A stretch of 64,000 bases of DNA from Amaurobius ferox (Eukaryota; Arthropoda; Arachnida; Araneae; Amaurobiidae): contig OX578140.1 of the NCBI GenBank assembly GCA_951213105.1, forward strand, positions 28,931,780-28,995,779, written 5' to 3'. Positions 45,159 to 57,340 of the stretch are shown one piece after another. The translations under genes and the position numbers were made by a program. The notes under the pieces were generated by a model. That model saw only the letters and a list, made by a program, of their open reading frames with translations. It searched no databases and was not told the origin of the DNA. Numbering within the stretch: position 1 is the first letter of the stretch; each line of letters begins with the position of its first letter.

Positions 45159-45930
45159 GTTTTAATGATTTTAAACTTATATCCTCTATCTAACAGGAAA
45201 TTGCTTATAAAGTTCACAAATAATATTATAAATAAATGCTTTTATAAGCTTTATTCACACATAGAAATTTAGGATTGTCTTAAACCTTTATTTATAAACT
45301 TAAAAAGATATTAAGTTCAAAAGAACCAACCTCTTTTGGAGCAATACTTTCGTGCAAGATAGCTCTACTAAAGAGAGCAGAGAACGAACGACCTTAAGGT
45401 AATGATTACAGTTGAATGTATCCCGCAAAGTACAACAATGGTGATAATCTACCATTTTTGACGTCCATTTGAAATTCGACTTAAAACGTTCCCTTCGATT
45501 AATCGATAATCTATCTATCTTTGCTAAAATCGATGTTCATTTGTTATGATTCCTTAATTTGGTCATGTTTAAAAGGATGCCACAAAAGAAGAATGAAAAA
45601 TATCCAATCCACTCGATTTCAAAGAAAATATATTTTTTTATTGCTGCAGGTTTATGGTTCATGATAGACAACTTTTGAAACCTGATGAAAAGTTCTACAT
45701 AAATTGTAAATTGTCATTAGAATAATGAATTTCCGCTATTGATCCTTTCAATAATATACCATTAATATTATTGAAAACTTATCGATTTGACTTATCGATG
45801 TACTAAACAAACGTTGAAGCACGGGCACGGAATATCGTCAACAGAGCGTAATTATGAAGCATAACTGAACGAGTTACTTTACTCTTAAGAACAACTAGCC
45901 AACTTTGGCGACAGACAGGGTCACTTTTTT
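45159..45930. other. receptor gene upstream region, unannotated
   Basis: Presumed 5' flank of the receptor gene. I see no clear core promoter and no other gene. Confidence 0.4.
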
Positions 45931-45937
45931 TAAAACG

Positions 45938-46290
45938 TTCTAAATTGGGTGGCACTGTCTAGCTCGTTACTTGCTGGGAGAGATAACTTAATGGTTAAAA
46001 TACGGGGATTGCACTCGGAGGACCTGAGTTCGATTCCTGGCTCCCAATCTATTCCCTTGTTTACGCAGAGTACGCGCCCGTTAAAACTGCATTGTGTTCA
46101 AAAGTTCTTCCGAGAGGTTAGTGGCAGAGGAAGAATTATACGGTCTTGGTAGATGTCACCCTCATTGGGTTCTGAACTAAATTTAGTGGCACTGTTCCAG
46201 CCGTTTATGAGATAGCTTACACTTTCTGTAAGATGTCGGCCATCCAGACAGATACCTTAGACCTTTGGATAGGTCGAATGGTCTGGGTCG
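45938..46290 (+). mobile_element. tRNA-derived SINE (family S1), complete
   Basis: The tRNA-like head has GGGAGAGATAACTTAATGG and GAGTTCGATTCCTGGCTCCC (A and B boxes). The body has GTTCTTCCGAGAGGTTAGTGG and CTAAATTTAGTGGCACTG, and the end is GGTCGAATGGTCTGGGTCG with a GAAGAAAATGAA tail. A stray TTCTAAATTGGGTGGCACTG just before the head (45938-45958) comes from another SINE body, so two SINEs may be joined. Confidence 0.88.
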
Positions 46291-46399
46291 AAGAAAATGA
46301 AGCTCTGATATGTTTTTAATAGGCCATTTAACTCAACTATCAGCTTCTACCCTGGCAAACTAATTATAAGTACCTTAGAGTGTACTAAGATTTCAAGTA

Positions 46400-46870
46400 A
46401 ACTTGGAGGCTTGACATTTCAGAAACCTGTCGGAAGGCGAAGGTTACACTTGACACCCTTAAACCCTCTTTGATATAGCCGTCTTTCTATATCTAACAAA
46501 TTACTGTTCTACAAATCCTACGTTATGCCCATCATGACTTATGGTTCCCAAATGTTGAATACCGCTGCCGAAAATCATCTACGGAAACTTCAAATTATTC
46601 AGAGATTGGCTCTTCATTCTATCCTTAAAGCTCCTCGATATATCAAAATCGAAGTCGATCACAAAAATCTCAAAAGCAGACCCTTTTTGATAACCATTCA
46701 AAAATGATCACAGAATTTCTTTAGAAATCTTGGAAAGATCTCAAATGCTACAATCGACAACTAGACGGTCTACGATCCAAGGCTTTTGAAATCTTCCAAG
46801 TTACCTAGGGCGCTATTTCACAGGAAATCTGAGGATCCGTACTTACGTGTCAGACGCAGGCCTAGTGACC
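46400..46870 (+). pseudogene. LINE reverse transcriptase C-terminal fragment
   Basis: A short open piece gives KLLFYKSYVMPIMTYGSQML, then AAENHLRKLQIIQRLALHSI followed by LKAPRYI. This is the region downstream of the RT active site in Jockey-type LINEs (the part that follows the palm and contains YGSxxW or YGSQxx). Upstream, in another frame, are pieces of the preceding segment with a stop. Catalytic motifs are absent, so it is a 5'-truncated, decayed copy. It differs from the LINE at 6830-9480. The adjacent 46870-47480 may be its 3' untranslated part. Confidence 0.8.
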
Positions 46871-47551
46871 AAGATTTGTAGCATCTTTGAACTTCCCTTT
46901 TACATTCAATTCATTTTCCAACTCTGAGTTGAATCGTATTTTTTGAATTCGGATATTACGACGTAACTCGGCTACTCTAAACATATCACTGATCAATGAC
47001 CACTATTTTATACCCATTTTTACCTTCGTCGTCCTATTTATTACGGCATTATTCAAAAATTTAATTAGACTCTAATAGACGCGACATTAGCTTTTTCTAA
47101 TGCTGCAATGAAGAGCACTCGTTTTTCCTTTTAACTCCTATTTCGAAAACTCTTTATTTCTATTCCGACTTATATAACCGCAGGTGATAAAAGCTGAAAT
47201 TTTTCCTTGCCCAGGGACTCCAACGAACCGATTTCCTTGATCCTCCTTAGTAGGTTATGCCCACTTACCCGCTTGCTACGCGACCGTGTAACTATGGCTC
47301 ACTTAGGCCACTGCCGTGTGTTCCCTTCTTAACAGTCCTGTTCTCTACGTCCCAGTATAAAACACAACATCACTATCCCGTATTTCCGAGCTGGTTTTAG
47401 GTACATAATCCGGCACGTTGTAATCCCGTTTTAATCACTGTAAGACATCGGGTCGGTGCCTATAGATGGTTACTCTGTTAATCAGGTACATGTGTCACGA
47501 AGCGGAAAGGGAAAATTAGATGAAATAAATCTCGTGTAGAATATGCATGTT
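46871..47551. other. unannotated stretch, possibly LINE 3' UTR
   Basis: Less AT-rich than its surroundings, with short pieces such as GTAATCCCGTTTTAATCACTG. No coding or other signals recognised. Confidence 0.4.
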
Positions 47552-47700
47552 GAACTGAAAACATTGTACTTGCTGACTTAATGACTTTCATGTTTGATGA
47601 CGAAAACAGAATCACTAACCACGTAACTACAGAATAAACGGTTCCTGAAATTGTGTTCCTGATTCAGTTTGCACTGAAAACATTGTACTTGCTGACTGTC
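47552..47700 (+). repeat. ~125-bp tandem-type repeat, copy 1
   Basis: Carries GAAAACATTGTACTTGCTGA, CTTAATGACTTTCATGTTTG and GAATCACTAACCACGTAACT, then the first motif again. Same family as 48534-48735. Confidence 0.85.
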
Positions 47701-48533
47701 ATAAGGTAAAGTTGTCCTTATCAAAATTACTATACTAGGACTTACCTTTGATGCCTTCACTAAGGGTGGAGCATGTAAACTCCCGGTTCTCAAGCCGGAG
47801 ATACAAATACACAAGATATAAATAAACACACTTATCTAAATTGACCAATTTATTTAATATTTAAGTTCATAGATATCCATTTATGTCTTGATTATTATTA
47901 TTATTCATAAATCCATTACTATAATACATCTAGCGCTACCAATATTTCATTAATAAACATATTTACACACATAATATAACTGACACATATATTTAGACAC
48001 TTTCTTTTAATCTACCGAAACTCAAAATAGTTCTTTTAGTTTAAAATACAAGAACTCGTTATTACGACATAGATTCGTACGAACTAATTGTTCATTATTA
48101 GATAACCGTTAAATGTGTGCCTTCTGTGATAATTAGTGATAAGTGAAATATATAAATACCTATGCTTTCATGCATTTCAACACTTATTCACGCAATCACT
48201 ATGCTGTAAGATTCTATTGCACATCACACTTCTGAGCCACACTTTCTTTTAGCGCTCACAGTATATATTTTTTGCACAACTCAATTGACATGATACTAGT
48301 TCGTTGTCGAAAATTCAAATCTGTCGAACTTTCTGGAACAAACTTTGGGGCACTTTTTTATTTCCCCCTTTGGTTTCAAACCTTTTCTCCCATTTGTCGT
48401 TGATGCAGAAGGGGATGAACGCTGTTTATCTATGATTGCGTTCCAATTGGTTTCCTCTGCTGTATTTAGTTTGCTCATTATCTTTCTTGACATTCGTAAT
48501 TGCAAGTACAACATGTCGTACAAGTATTGTAAT
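47701..48533. other. unannotated stretch between the 125-bp repeats
   Basis: AT-rich, no gene. Two short complementary frames near 48296-48545 lack recognisable domains. Confidence 0.4.
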
Positions 48534-48735
48534 ACACTGACTTAATGACTTTCATGTTTGATGACAAAAACGGAATCACTAACCACGTAACTACAGAATA
48601 CACCGTTCCTGATATTATGTTCCTGATGCGTATTGCACTGAAAACATTGTACTTGCTGACTTAATAACTTTCATGTTTAATGACAAAAACGGAATCACTA
48701 ACCACGTAACTACAGAATATACCGTTCCTGAGATA
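48534..48735 (+). repeat. ~125-bp tandem-type repeat, two copies
   Basis: Two head-to-tail copies of the unit present at 47552, starting CTTAATGACTTTCATGTTTG and CTTAATAACTTTCATGTTTA. They suggest expansion of a unit that now flanks about 830 bp of other sequence. Confidence 0.85.
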
Positions 48736-48984
48736 TTGTTTTTTCTTTTTCACTTTTGAAGTGCTTCTTCTAAAATACTTTAAAATAAATCATTTTCGAG
48801 ATTCATTTTCGATTTTTTTATCTCTCAATTTCCGATATTTTGTGCTGGAAACGTTTTAAAATGAGCCAAATCGCCAAATGAAACTTAAATATTTTAAATA
48901 TTTTAAAATTGGATCCAACTTACATTTCACTTTTCCACTTTTTTCCAATTTTCCTACAAAACTTCTCATACACCTAGGTAAATT

Positions 48985-49413
48985 ATTTTAAGGCAGTCTA
49001 ATATTCAGTGTAAAATGTAGTCATTTTGACAACATGCATTATAAAAAAAATATCTCGGAATTTATTAATTTCAAAAGAAAAGTTAGGAGCAACAAATCTT
49101 AGGGGAAAAATTCCTAGGGGAACCCCTTAACAAGTGTTTTTTAAAGTAGCAAACACAATAATTCACTTATAGAATGATATTTAAGTACGTACTTTAAGAA
49201 AGTATTTCAGTAAGAAAGTATTTTAAAGCAGTTCAATGTTTAGTATAAAACACAGTCATTTTGGCACCATGCATTGTAAAAAGTCTCTCGAATTTTATTT
49301 ATTTCTGAAGAAATTTTAGGAACAGCAAATCTTTAAAAAAAATTTCCAAGGGAACAGCTTAACAAGAGTTTTCTTAGACTCTCAAGCACAATAAGTCACT
49401 CATAGAATGATAT
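48985..49413 (+). repeat. tandem duplication, unit about 220 bp
   Basis: Units near 48989 and 49211 share AAAGCAGTTCAATRTTTAGT-like, CAGTCATTTTGGCACCATGC-like, CTTAACAAG and CATAGAATGATATTTA segments in order. The copies are clearly diverged. Confidence 0.82.
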
Positions 49414-49720
49414 TTAGTGATATATAAAGCCCATCTGGGGCCGAGTTCACTGTGACTTTCAGATTCATAAGAGATGAGTTGTATCTATAGGACTCGAGAG
49501 TGAATCCCAGGGACGGATGGATGTTCGTGAATCGCTGAACATTTTTACATAATCTTAACTTTAAAACATTACACATTAAATTCAACATTTTTAACTTTGA
49601 AAATAAATATTATTTATTAACATCTATTTATTATGATTAAAATTACATTAATTCATTAACAATGCTTGAAGATAAAAGCACCGTTTGAGACCAGGGTTTT
49701 TAATATTATTCCAAAGATCA

Positions 49721-51020
49721 ACAAGAAAGATCAATCATGATTAAAGCATTTATTATGAAACACTTTCCAACTTCAATGCAATTTTATTTAAACATGTCTA
49801 TAATGGAATACATTCCCCGGTAACATTTCAAAACTTATCACAATACTACATTAATTTATTATATTTGAAAACTTAAACCTTCATCGAAAAAATGAACTTC
49901 ATTCAAATGACGGCATTGAAATATAGATTACCTGGTTTAAACATCTCTAAAATGTGATATATTCCTCGGTAATAATTTTAGAATTATCATAATACCACGA
50001 TAATTTATTATATTTAAAAACTTCATCGAAAACAACTGAAATTCATTCAAATGACGTCATAGAAAAAATAACACGCCTGGCTCTCTCTATAAAAACAACA
50101 TTTCATTCATAAATAATTTCCCATTCATGTCATTCATCACAATACTATAATAATTTATTTTATTTAAAAATTAAGACCATGGAGCTACAAGTAATTTAAC
50201 TCTATGCTTAAAACTTCATCGCAAAAAATCGTCCTTCTCTCTGTAAAGTCAATGAATATTTCTTTCATATCAGCTATTGAGACTCCATGAGCTAAATTCT
50301 TTTGCGTTAAAAAAATACAGCAATTCCTATACAACTCATTCTACATATTTTGCTGTTTACAGTTTACATAGGTGAAAAATAGGCTTCGTTGTAGAGATAA
50401 TCAAATTTGGATGAGCATTTAAACTCAAATATATTGTAATTGCGTTGTTTCAGTATGTAGATGCATAGAATTTAAGCAAAAATAAAGTAGTTTTAGGACG
50501 GATACAACACTCAATATGAATTAAAAAGAACTTTAAAAATCACTATTTTGAGACAAGATGGATGCCATATATCATTTTGAAGTGGGTCACGTGATCTTTT
50601 CATATCATGGTCACGTGATCGCGTCATATAAGAGGTTTTATTATTATTTTAATTTTTATTTAAAAAACTACTGAATATATTTCGCTGAATTTTTTTTTAT
50701 ATATTTTATGGAACAATTTGAATATTACCTAAAATTTTCGAAGTAATTTGTGAATTTTAAATCCACTTAAAAAATGTTTGAAAAATTAGGTCCCATAGGG
50801 CTCAATGTATTTCATTTTTTCAACCCGGGTTCAATCCAAAACTAATTGTGTGATATTATTCATTTATATTCCCATAGGTCCTACAGACCGTCTGAATAAC
50901 ATACTAAAATTTCATTTTGATTAAGTCATTTTTACGGCAGTTATCGTGCTAACGGACAGACAGACAGACAGAATAAACAAACAAAGTCATAAACACTTTT
51001 CAACTTTGTTGTAAAGTGTT
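49721..51020 (+). mobile_element. HEF-2 hairpin-ended element, copy A
   Basis: A 1.3-kb unit with AAACACTTTCCAACTTC near its start (49757). It has a pair of CACGTGATC motifs (about 50587 and 50612) and a GACAGACAGACAGA run (about 50956). It ends with the hairpin 50992-51020, whose arms AACACTTTTCAAC and TTGTAAAGTGTT are nearly self-complementary. Copies B (54331-55582) and C (55738-57029) match it along most of the length. No protein is encoded. Confidence 0.82.
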
Positions 51021-51141
51021 AAAAATCGACTTAATATATACCGGGACTGGCACATACCTCTGTATTTCGGGTCTGTTGCTCGGCATGACTGGAAGCTTTG
51101 TCGTTTCTTTTTCTGACATGTGGGGTCAACTTTGTCTTTTT

Positions 51142-51185
51142 AACACTTTACAACAAAGTTGAAAAGTGTTTATGACTTTGTTCAT

Positions 51186-51231
<46 letters not shown>

Positions 51232-51546
51232 CGTTAGCACGATAACTGCCGTAAAAATGAGTTTATCAAAATGAAATTTTAGTATGTTGTTCAGACGGTC
51301 TGTAGGACCTATGGGAATATAAATAAATAATATCACCCAATTAGTTTTTTATTGAACCCGGGTTGAAAAAATGAAATACATTGAACCCTATGGGACCTAA
51401 TTTTTCAAACATTTTTTAAGTAAATTTAAAATTCACGAATTGCTTCGAAATTTTTAGGAGATATTCACATTATCCCATAGAATATATAAAACAAAATTCA
51501 GTAAAATATGTTAAGTAGTTTTTTAATTAAAAAAATTATTTAATAT
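51142..51546 (-). mobile_element. HEF-2 element, inverted end fragment (copy D)
   Basis: Starts with the terminal hairpin (51142-51170), then an expanded (GTCT)n of about eleven repeats (51188-51230). It then follows the end of copy A backward for about 400 bp. With copy A it forms an inverted repeat with a loop of about 120 bp. Confidence 0.85.
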
Positions 51547-51935
51547 AGGGAAAAAAACAAATTCAATTAAATTCTGACTTTGGGATATCTTCCAGAAAGA
51601 AAAGAGAGAGATATTATATAATAAATATCTCTCCATTTGTTTAAACGTTTTGCATATGGGAGTGGCTTCATATTTTAAAATAAATTTGGTAGATTACAAT
51701 TTTTCATTTTTTTTAAATTTTATATAACTCTTCATGATAAATTTAATTGATGGTATTTTAAATGCACTTTCCTACGTCCTAGAGAGTTAAAATTTGGTAC
51801 ACAGCTTAAATTTGTTGAACATTTTATTCGACAAAAATTTGATGGATCTTTAAATATAGATCATACATTTTTTTCGAAATGGCCTGAAAATAATCCCCGT
51901 TCACTTCTATAAATCATTGGTGTAATATTGTTAAA
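51547..51935. other. unannotated AT-rich stretch
   Basis: Nothing recognised. Confidence 0.45.
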
Positions 51936-52765
51936 AATTCTGATGTGGACAGCACATGTCTTTCTCTGCAGACTCATATTCGTTCTCTTTATTTATTCAA
52001 TGATAATTTGAGTTTATCTGCACAACATAAGTATTTTAAATGACATTGAATTTACACGTTAAACTTAAATTTGGTTCTCATTTGATAGCTGGACTTATTG
52101 TCAAAGGTGGCGTAGCGAAAACGCGAAAAAACTAGAATATCTCAAGAACGGCTAGTCCTAGAGTAATGGGGTTAGTCTTATTCTTTTTGTTGTGAAAAAT
52201 CACATATAAAATAGGAATTTAATTGATATAATTGAGCACACGTAGTCTTTTATTTTTATATATAACGATTTTTGCTGGCCATTTCGCAAAAATAGCCCGT
52301 TCCTTTTTCCCGAATCGTAGTAGAATAACCTACAAATTATTTATATACAAAATTTTGTTAAATTTGGTATATAAATCACTTGTAGGTTATTGAAATATTA
52401 TACTCCAAATTTTGTTAAATTTGGTTCATTAGTTTTTAGCTAGAGTGGATAAAGGCAATTTCTGCGGCCATTTCGCAAAGAAGGCAGATTCTTTTATTAC
52501 GAATCGTACTATAATCTAATGAACATCAGGATTTCCCACAAAAAACATACCTACCAAATTGTATGAAATTCGGTCCATTAGTTTTTCAATTAGAGTGGAT
52601 GTAATATCCACACAGACACACAGAAACATACACAGATACACCCTTACACACACAGACGTCTTCCTAAAAGTAGTTTTTTCGTGTTCTAGAAGTCCCAAAA
52701 CGTGTAGATCCTTTGAAAATTCGAGTTCCGATCTTCGGCACGATTCCAATACTTTGAGTACATAC
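51936..52765 (+). mobile_element. HEF-1 element, copy 5
   Basis: Starts TTCTGATGTGGACAGCACAT, followed by GTCTTTCTCTGCAGAC. The last 200 bp have CACACAGACACACAGAAAC, TAGTTTTTTCGTGTTC, CCAAAACGTGTAGATCC and TTCGGCACGATTCC, ending in AATACTTTGAGTACATAC. Here the terminal hairpin is decayed. An internal duplication of ATCACTTGTAGGTTATT-like and AATTTTGTTAAATTTGGT segments occurs at about 52340-52430. Confidence 0.7.
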
Positions 52766-53261
52766 ACATATACATATATATTATCTGTGTATTATCTGTG
52801 TATCTAAATTCCGTGCCTATGCAATTACAATAGTTGTGATTTTAAATGATCCCTAAACTTTTATTATTTCTTCAAGGAAGCCTAATTTTAACATATGCAG
52901 AATGCAAATATCTCAAGCGATTGTAAGATGAATTACATAAGAATTGCTGAATTTTTTTCACACAAAATTATTTAGCTCTGGAGTCTGAAATACAAGTTAT
53001 ATGAATGAAATATTCATTGATTTTGCATAAAGAATCAGATGATTTATATTTCGATACAGTTTTAAATATTTAAGTATAATAAATTACTGTAGTACTGTGA
53101 TAATGTAAAAGATATTACCACTGAATGAATCACATTTTAGAAATTTTTAAATGAAATTACATTTCAGTTGGAAAGTGTTTCATAATCAATGCTTATGCAT
53201 GATTGATCTTTCTTGTTCTAGAACTATAATTGTTTATTTAATAAGAAATTTGTGCATATGT
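52766..53261. other. unannotated AT-rich stretch
   Basis: Nothing recognised. Confidence 0.45.
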
Positions 53262-53343
53262 ACATCCTACAGGACAACAGGAATTATTTGTCCAACAGGA
53301 CAGCAGGAATTATTCATCCAACAGGACATGTTAAATTATTCAG
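53262..53343 (+). repeat. short minisatellite, CAACAGGACAGCAGGAATTAT type
   Basis: About three imperfect units of roughly 27 bp, each with ACAGGA and GAATTATT. The 68-aa frame spanning it is a by-product. Confidence 0.8.
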
Positions 53344-53704
53344 TAGAGCTAAAATAAAATATTTTTTTCTTGGTGTCACTTTCTGTCTTAATATGTTTAA
53401 CTTTCTATCTTTCTGTTGATCTCTGTAAAATGTGCAACCACAATAGCTGAACTCTTCCAAGTTTTTTTTAAATCGGCAATCAAGTGACATATCTTGATCC
53501 GAAACTGACTAGATTTTGCCACAAATATTAAAATAAGAACTGGCTATTTCTTTTAAATTAATAACAAAAATCGATGATAAAAAAATTGGCAGTGATTTTA
53601 GTCTGATCAAGACGAAATGGTTCTTCATGAAAGACATTTTGTAAAATAAAAATTAACTTTTACAATGTCGAAAAAAAATAGCTCTATCCAATATCTGCTT
53701 TAAA

Positions 53705-53930
53705 TCCAAGCTTGAAAAACGCAAATTTCCATACTTCGTCAACTTGACAAGATGATTACCCGAAAACTGTCAAAGCTTTTCATAGAAATGCATTAAAACC
53801 AAGAAATAGATTTCCTAATACATATAATTCTGTTGGTTACTATTTATATCTATTATTTATAATTTCGAATACATTTCAAGTGAAAATAAGGAAAATGAAA
53901 CTCACTCGAACAGATATATTTTAATTTTGA
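53705..53930 (+). repeat. dispersed repeat Q, copy 2
   Basis: Diverged direct match to 27850-28090, anchored by CAACTTGACAAGATGATTAC and GATTTCCTAATACAT-like segments. Confidence 0.5.
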
Positions 53931-54330
53931 AAACATAACGAGCTCAATCCAAAATCTAATAATAACCAATTATAAGTATTTCTAAGAGGTGCACATTTTT
54001 AATTATTATTCATAGGTAAAACTTTTAGTTTTGAGACATAAACGTTAAAAACTTAAAATTATTTTAATAATCATAAGTTTTAATTATCTGATTTGCCCGA
54101 TTCTTGTTTTTGGGTAAAAATATGTCAAATACCGCAATGTTATCTTCGTATAAGCACAATATACAGTAAAGAATACGTTTGTCAACTGGTTTTGAAGGAA
54201 AAAATAAGTCTTCATCAAAACAAGAAAAGGGAGCGACTTCACTTATTTGAGTAAATTCGGAAATTGCAGTAGAGTAACACACGTATCTGAAGGTATGAAA
54301 AAACTATCTAACTCCACCAGGAGAAATAAA

Positions 54331-55582
54331 GAACAAGAAACATCAATCATGCTTCTAAAATGCAATACATTCCTCGGTAATATTTTAAAACTTCTCACAA
54401 TACTACATTGATTTATTATATTTGAAAACTTAAACGTTCATCGAAAAAAATGAACTTCATTCAAATGACGGCATTGAAATATAAATTGCCTGGTTTAAAC
54501 ATCTCTAAAATGTGATATATTACTCGGTAATAATTTTCGAACTATCATAATACCACGATAATTTATTATATTTAAAAACTTCATCGAAAACAACTGAAAT
54601 TCATTCAAATGACGTCATAGAAAAAGTAACACGCCTGGCTCTCTCTAAAAAAGCAGCATTTCATTCATAAATAATTTCCCATTCATGTCATTCATCACAA
54701 TACTATAATAATTTATTTTATTTAAAAATTAAGACCATGGAGCTACAAGTAATTTAACTCTATGCTTAAAACTTCATCGCAAAAAATCGTCCTTCTCTCG
54801 GTAAAGTCAATGAATATTTCTTTCATATCAGCTATTGAGACTCCATGAGCTAAATTCTTTTGCGTTAAAAAAATACAGCAATTCCTATACAACTCATCCT
54901 ACATATTTTGCTGTTTACATTTTACATAAGTAAAAAATGGGCTTCGTTGTAGAAATAATCAAATTTGGGTGAGCATTTAAACTCATATATATTGTAATTG
55001 CGTTGTTTTAGTATGTAGATGCACAGAATTTAAACCACAATAAAGTGGATTTAGGACGGATACAACACTCAATATGAAACAAAAAGAACTTTAAAAATCA
55101 CGATTTTGAGATAAGATGGATGCCATACATCAGTTTGAAGTGGATCACGTGATACTTTCATATCATGGCCACGTGATCGTTTCATATAAGAGGTGTTATA
55201 ATTATTTTAATTTTTATTTAAAAAACTACTGCATATATTTCGCTGATTTTTTTTTTATATATTTTATGGAACAATTTGAATATCATCTAAAATTTTCGAA
55301 GCAATTTGTGAATTTTAAATTCGCTTAAAAAATGTTTGAAAAATTAGGTCCCATAGGGCTCAATGTATTTCATTTTTTCAACCCGGGTTCAATCCAAAAC
55401 TAATTGGATGATATTATTCATTTATATTCCCATAGGTCCTACAGACCGTCTGAACAACATACTAAAATTTCATTTTGATTAAGTCATATTTACGGCAGTT
55501 ATCGTGCTAACGGACAGACAGACAGACAGACAGACAGAATGAACAAAGTCATAAACACTTTTCAACTTTGTTGTAAAGTGTT
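54331..55582 (+). mobile_element. HEF-2 element, copy B
   Basis: Close to copy A along most of its length. It has a deletion near the start that removes the AAACACTTTCC motif, a CACGTGATAC / CACGTGATCG pair near 55145 and 55170, and a (GACA)n run near 55515. The terminal hairpin is 55554-55582. It is followed by about 155 bp of unrelated sequence before copy C. Confidence 0.85.
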
Positions 55583-55737
55583 AAAAAAGGTCGAACAAAG
55601 GAGGCAAGAATGATGTGGTAGAATACTAAGAATGAAGAGTAAAAATGGAGAAACTAAAAATAGCAGAACATAAAAGTATGAATGAGAACTTTATAAAACA
55701 AGAAAAGAACGATTAGAAACAACTAATCTATAAAAAT

Positions 55738-57029
55738 AACAAGAAAGATCAATCATGCTTAAAGCATTGATTATAAAACACTTTCCAACTTCAATGCAAT
55801 TTTATTTAAAAAAAGTCGAAAATGCAATACATTCCTCGGTAATATTTTGAAACCTATCACGATACTACATTGATTTATTATATTTGAAAACTTAAACCTT
55901 CATTGAAAAAAATGAACTTCATTCAAAAGACGGCATTGAAATATAAATTGCGTGGCTTAAATATCTCTAAAATGCAATACATTCCACGGTAATATTTTTA
56001 AATCTATCATAATACTTCGATAATTTATTATATTTGAAAACTTCATCGAAAACAACTGAAATTAATTCAAATGACGTCATAGAAAAAATAACACGCCTGG
56101 ATCTCTCTATAAAAGCAGGATTTCATTCATAACTTTCTCCATTTCATTCATCACAATACTATAATAATTTATTTTATTTAAAAATTAAGACCATGGAGCT
56201 ACAATTCATAAAGTTTATGCTTAAAACTTCATCGAAAAATATCGTCCTTCTGTTTATAAAATCAATTAATATTTCATTCATATCAGCCATGCAGACTCCA
56301 TGGACTGAATTATTTTGTGTTAAGAAATACAGTAATTCTAATACAACTCATTCTACATATTTTGCTGTTTACATTTTACATAGGTGAAAAATAGGCTTAA
56401 TTGTAGAAATATTCAAATTTGAATGAGAATTTAAACTCAAATATATTGTCATTGTGTTGTTTTAGTATGTAGATGCACAGAATTTAAGCAGAAATAAAGT
56501 AGTTTTAGGATGGATACAACACTCAATATGAATTAAAAAGAACTTTAAAAAATCACGAATTTGAAACAAGATGGATGCCATATCTCATTTTGAAGTGGGT
56601 CATGTGATCGTTTCATATCATGGTCACGTGATCGTTTCATATAAGACGTGTAATTATTATTTTAATTTTTATTTAAAAAACTACTGAATATATTTAGCTG
56701 AATTTTTTTTTATATATTTTATGGAACAATTTGACTATTACCTAAAATTTTCGAAGCAATTTGTGAATTTTAAATCCGCTTAAAAAATGTTAGAAAAATT
56801 AGGTCCCATAGGGCTCAATGTATTTCATTTTTTCAACCCGGGTTCAATCCAAAACTAATTGTGTGATATTATTCATTTATATTCCCATAGGTCCTACAGA
56901 CCGTCTGAACAACATACTAAAATTTCATTTTGATTAAGTCATATTTACGGCAGTTATCGTGCTAACGGACAGACAGACAGACAGAATGAACAAAGTCATA
57001 AACACTTTTCAACTTTGTTGTAAAGTGTT
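55738..57029 (+). mobile_element. HEF-2 element, copy C
   Basis: Starts with the same AAGAAAGATCAATCATG lead-in as copy A and has AAACACTTTCCAACTTC at about 55778. The CATGTGATCG / CACGTGATCG pair is near 56610-56630, the (GACA)n run near 56968 and the hairpin at 57001-57029. It lies directly downstream of copy B in the same orientation. Confidence 0.85.
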
Positions 57030-57035
57030 AAAAAT

Positions 57036-57340
57036 GAAAATCTGTCTGTCTGTCCCATCATCACGGGAGAACGGCTGAACCGAATTTGATGAAATTTTGT
57101 GGGTAGCCTGGAAATAGTCCCACATAAAATTTAGTCTATATATGGAGTTTCTACAATCAGTGGTTCTCGAGATATTAGTAAAAACTATATTTTCGTTCGT
57201 CTCATCGTCACGGGAGAACGGCTGAATCGAATTTGATGAAATTTTGTGGATAGCATTTAAATAGCCCCCCATAAATTTAGCCCAAGTTTCGAGTATCTAA
57301 GACTAGGGGTTGTCGAGATATTAATGAAAAACGAAACTTT
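57036..57340 (+). repeat. GTCT-run repeat with duplicated CACGGGAGAACGGCTGAA unit
   Basis: Starts with TCTGTCTGTCTGTC. Two units near 57062 and 57208 share CACGGGAGAACGGCTGAA, CGAATTTGATGAAATTTTG and GAGATATTA. This is a common arthropod repeat motif. It is joined to the end of HEF-2 copy C by only a few bases. Confidence 0.7.

Noticed and set aside
47480..48740. Possible LTR retrotransposon remnant with CACGTAACTACAG-type repeats
   Set aside because: No primer-binding site, polypurine tract, or gag-pol motif was found; the repeats differ in number on the two sides.
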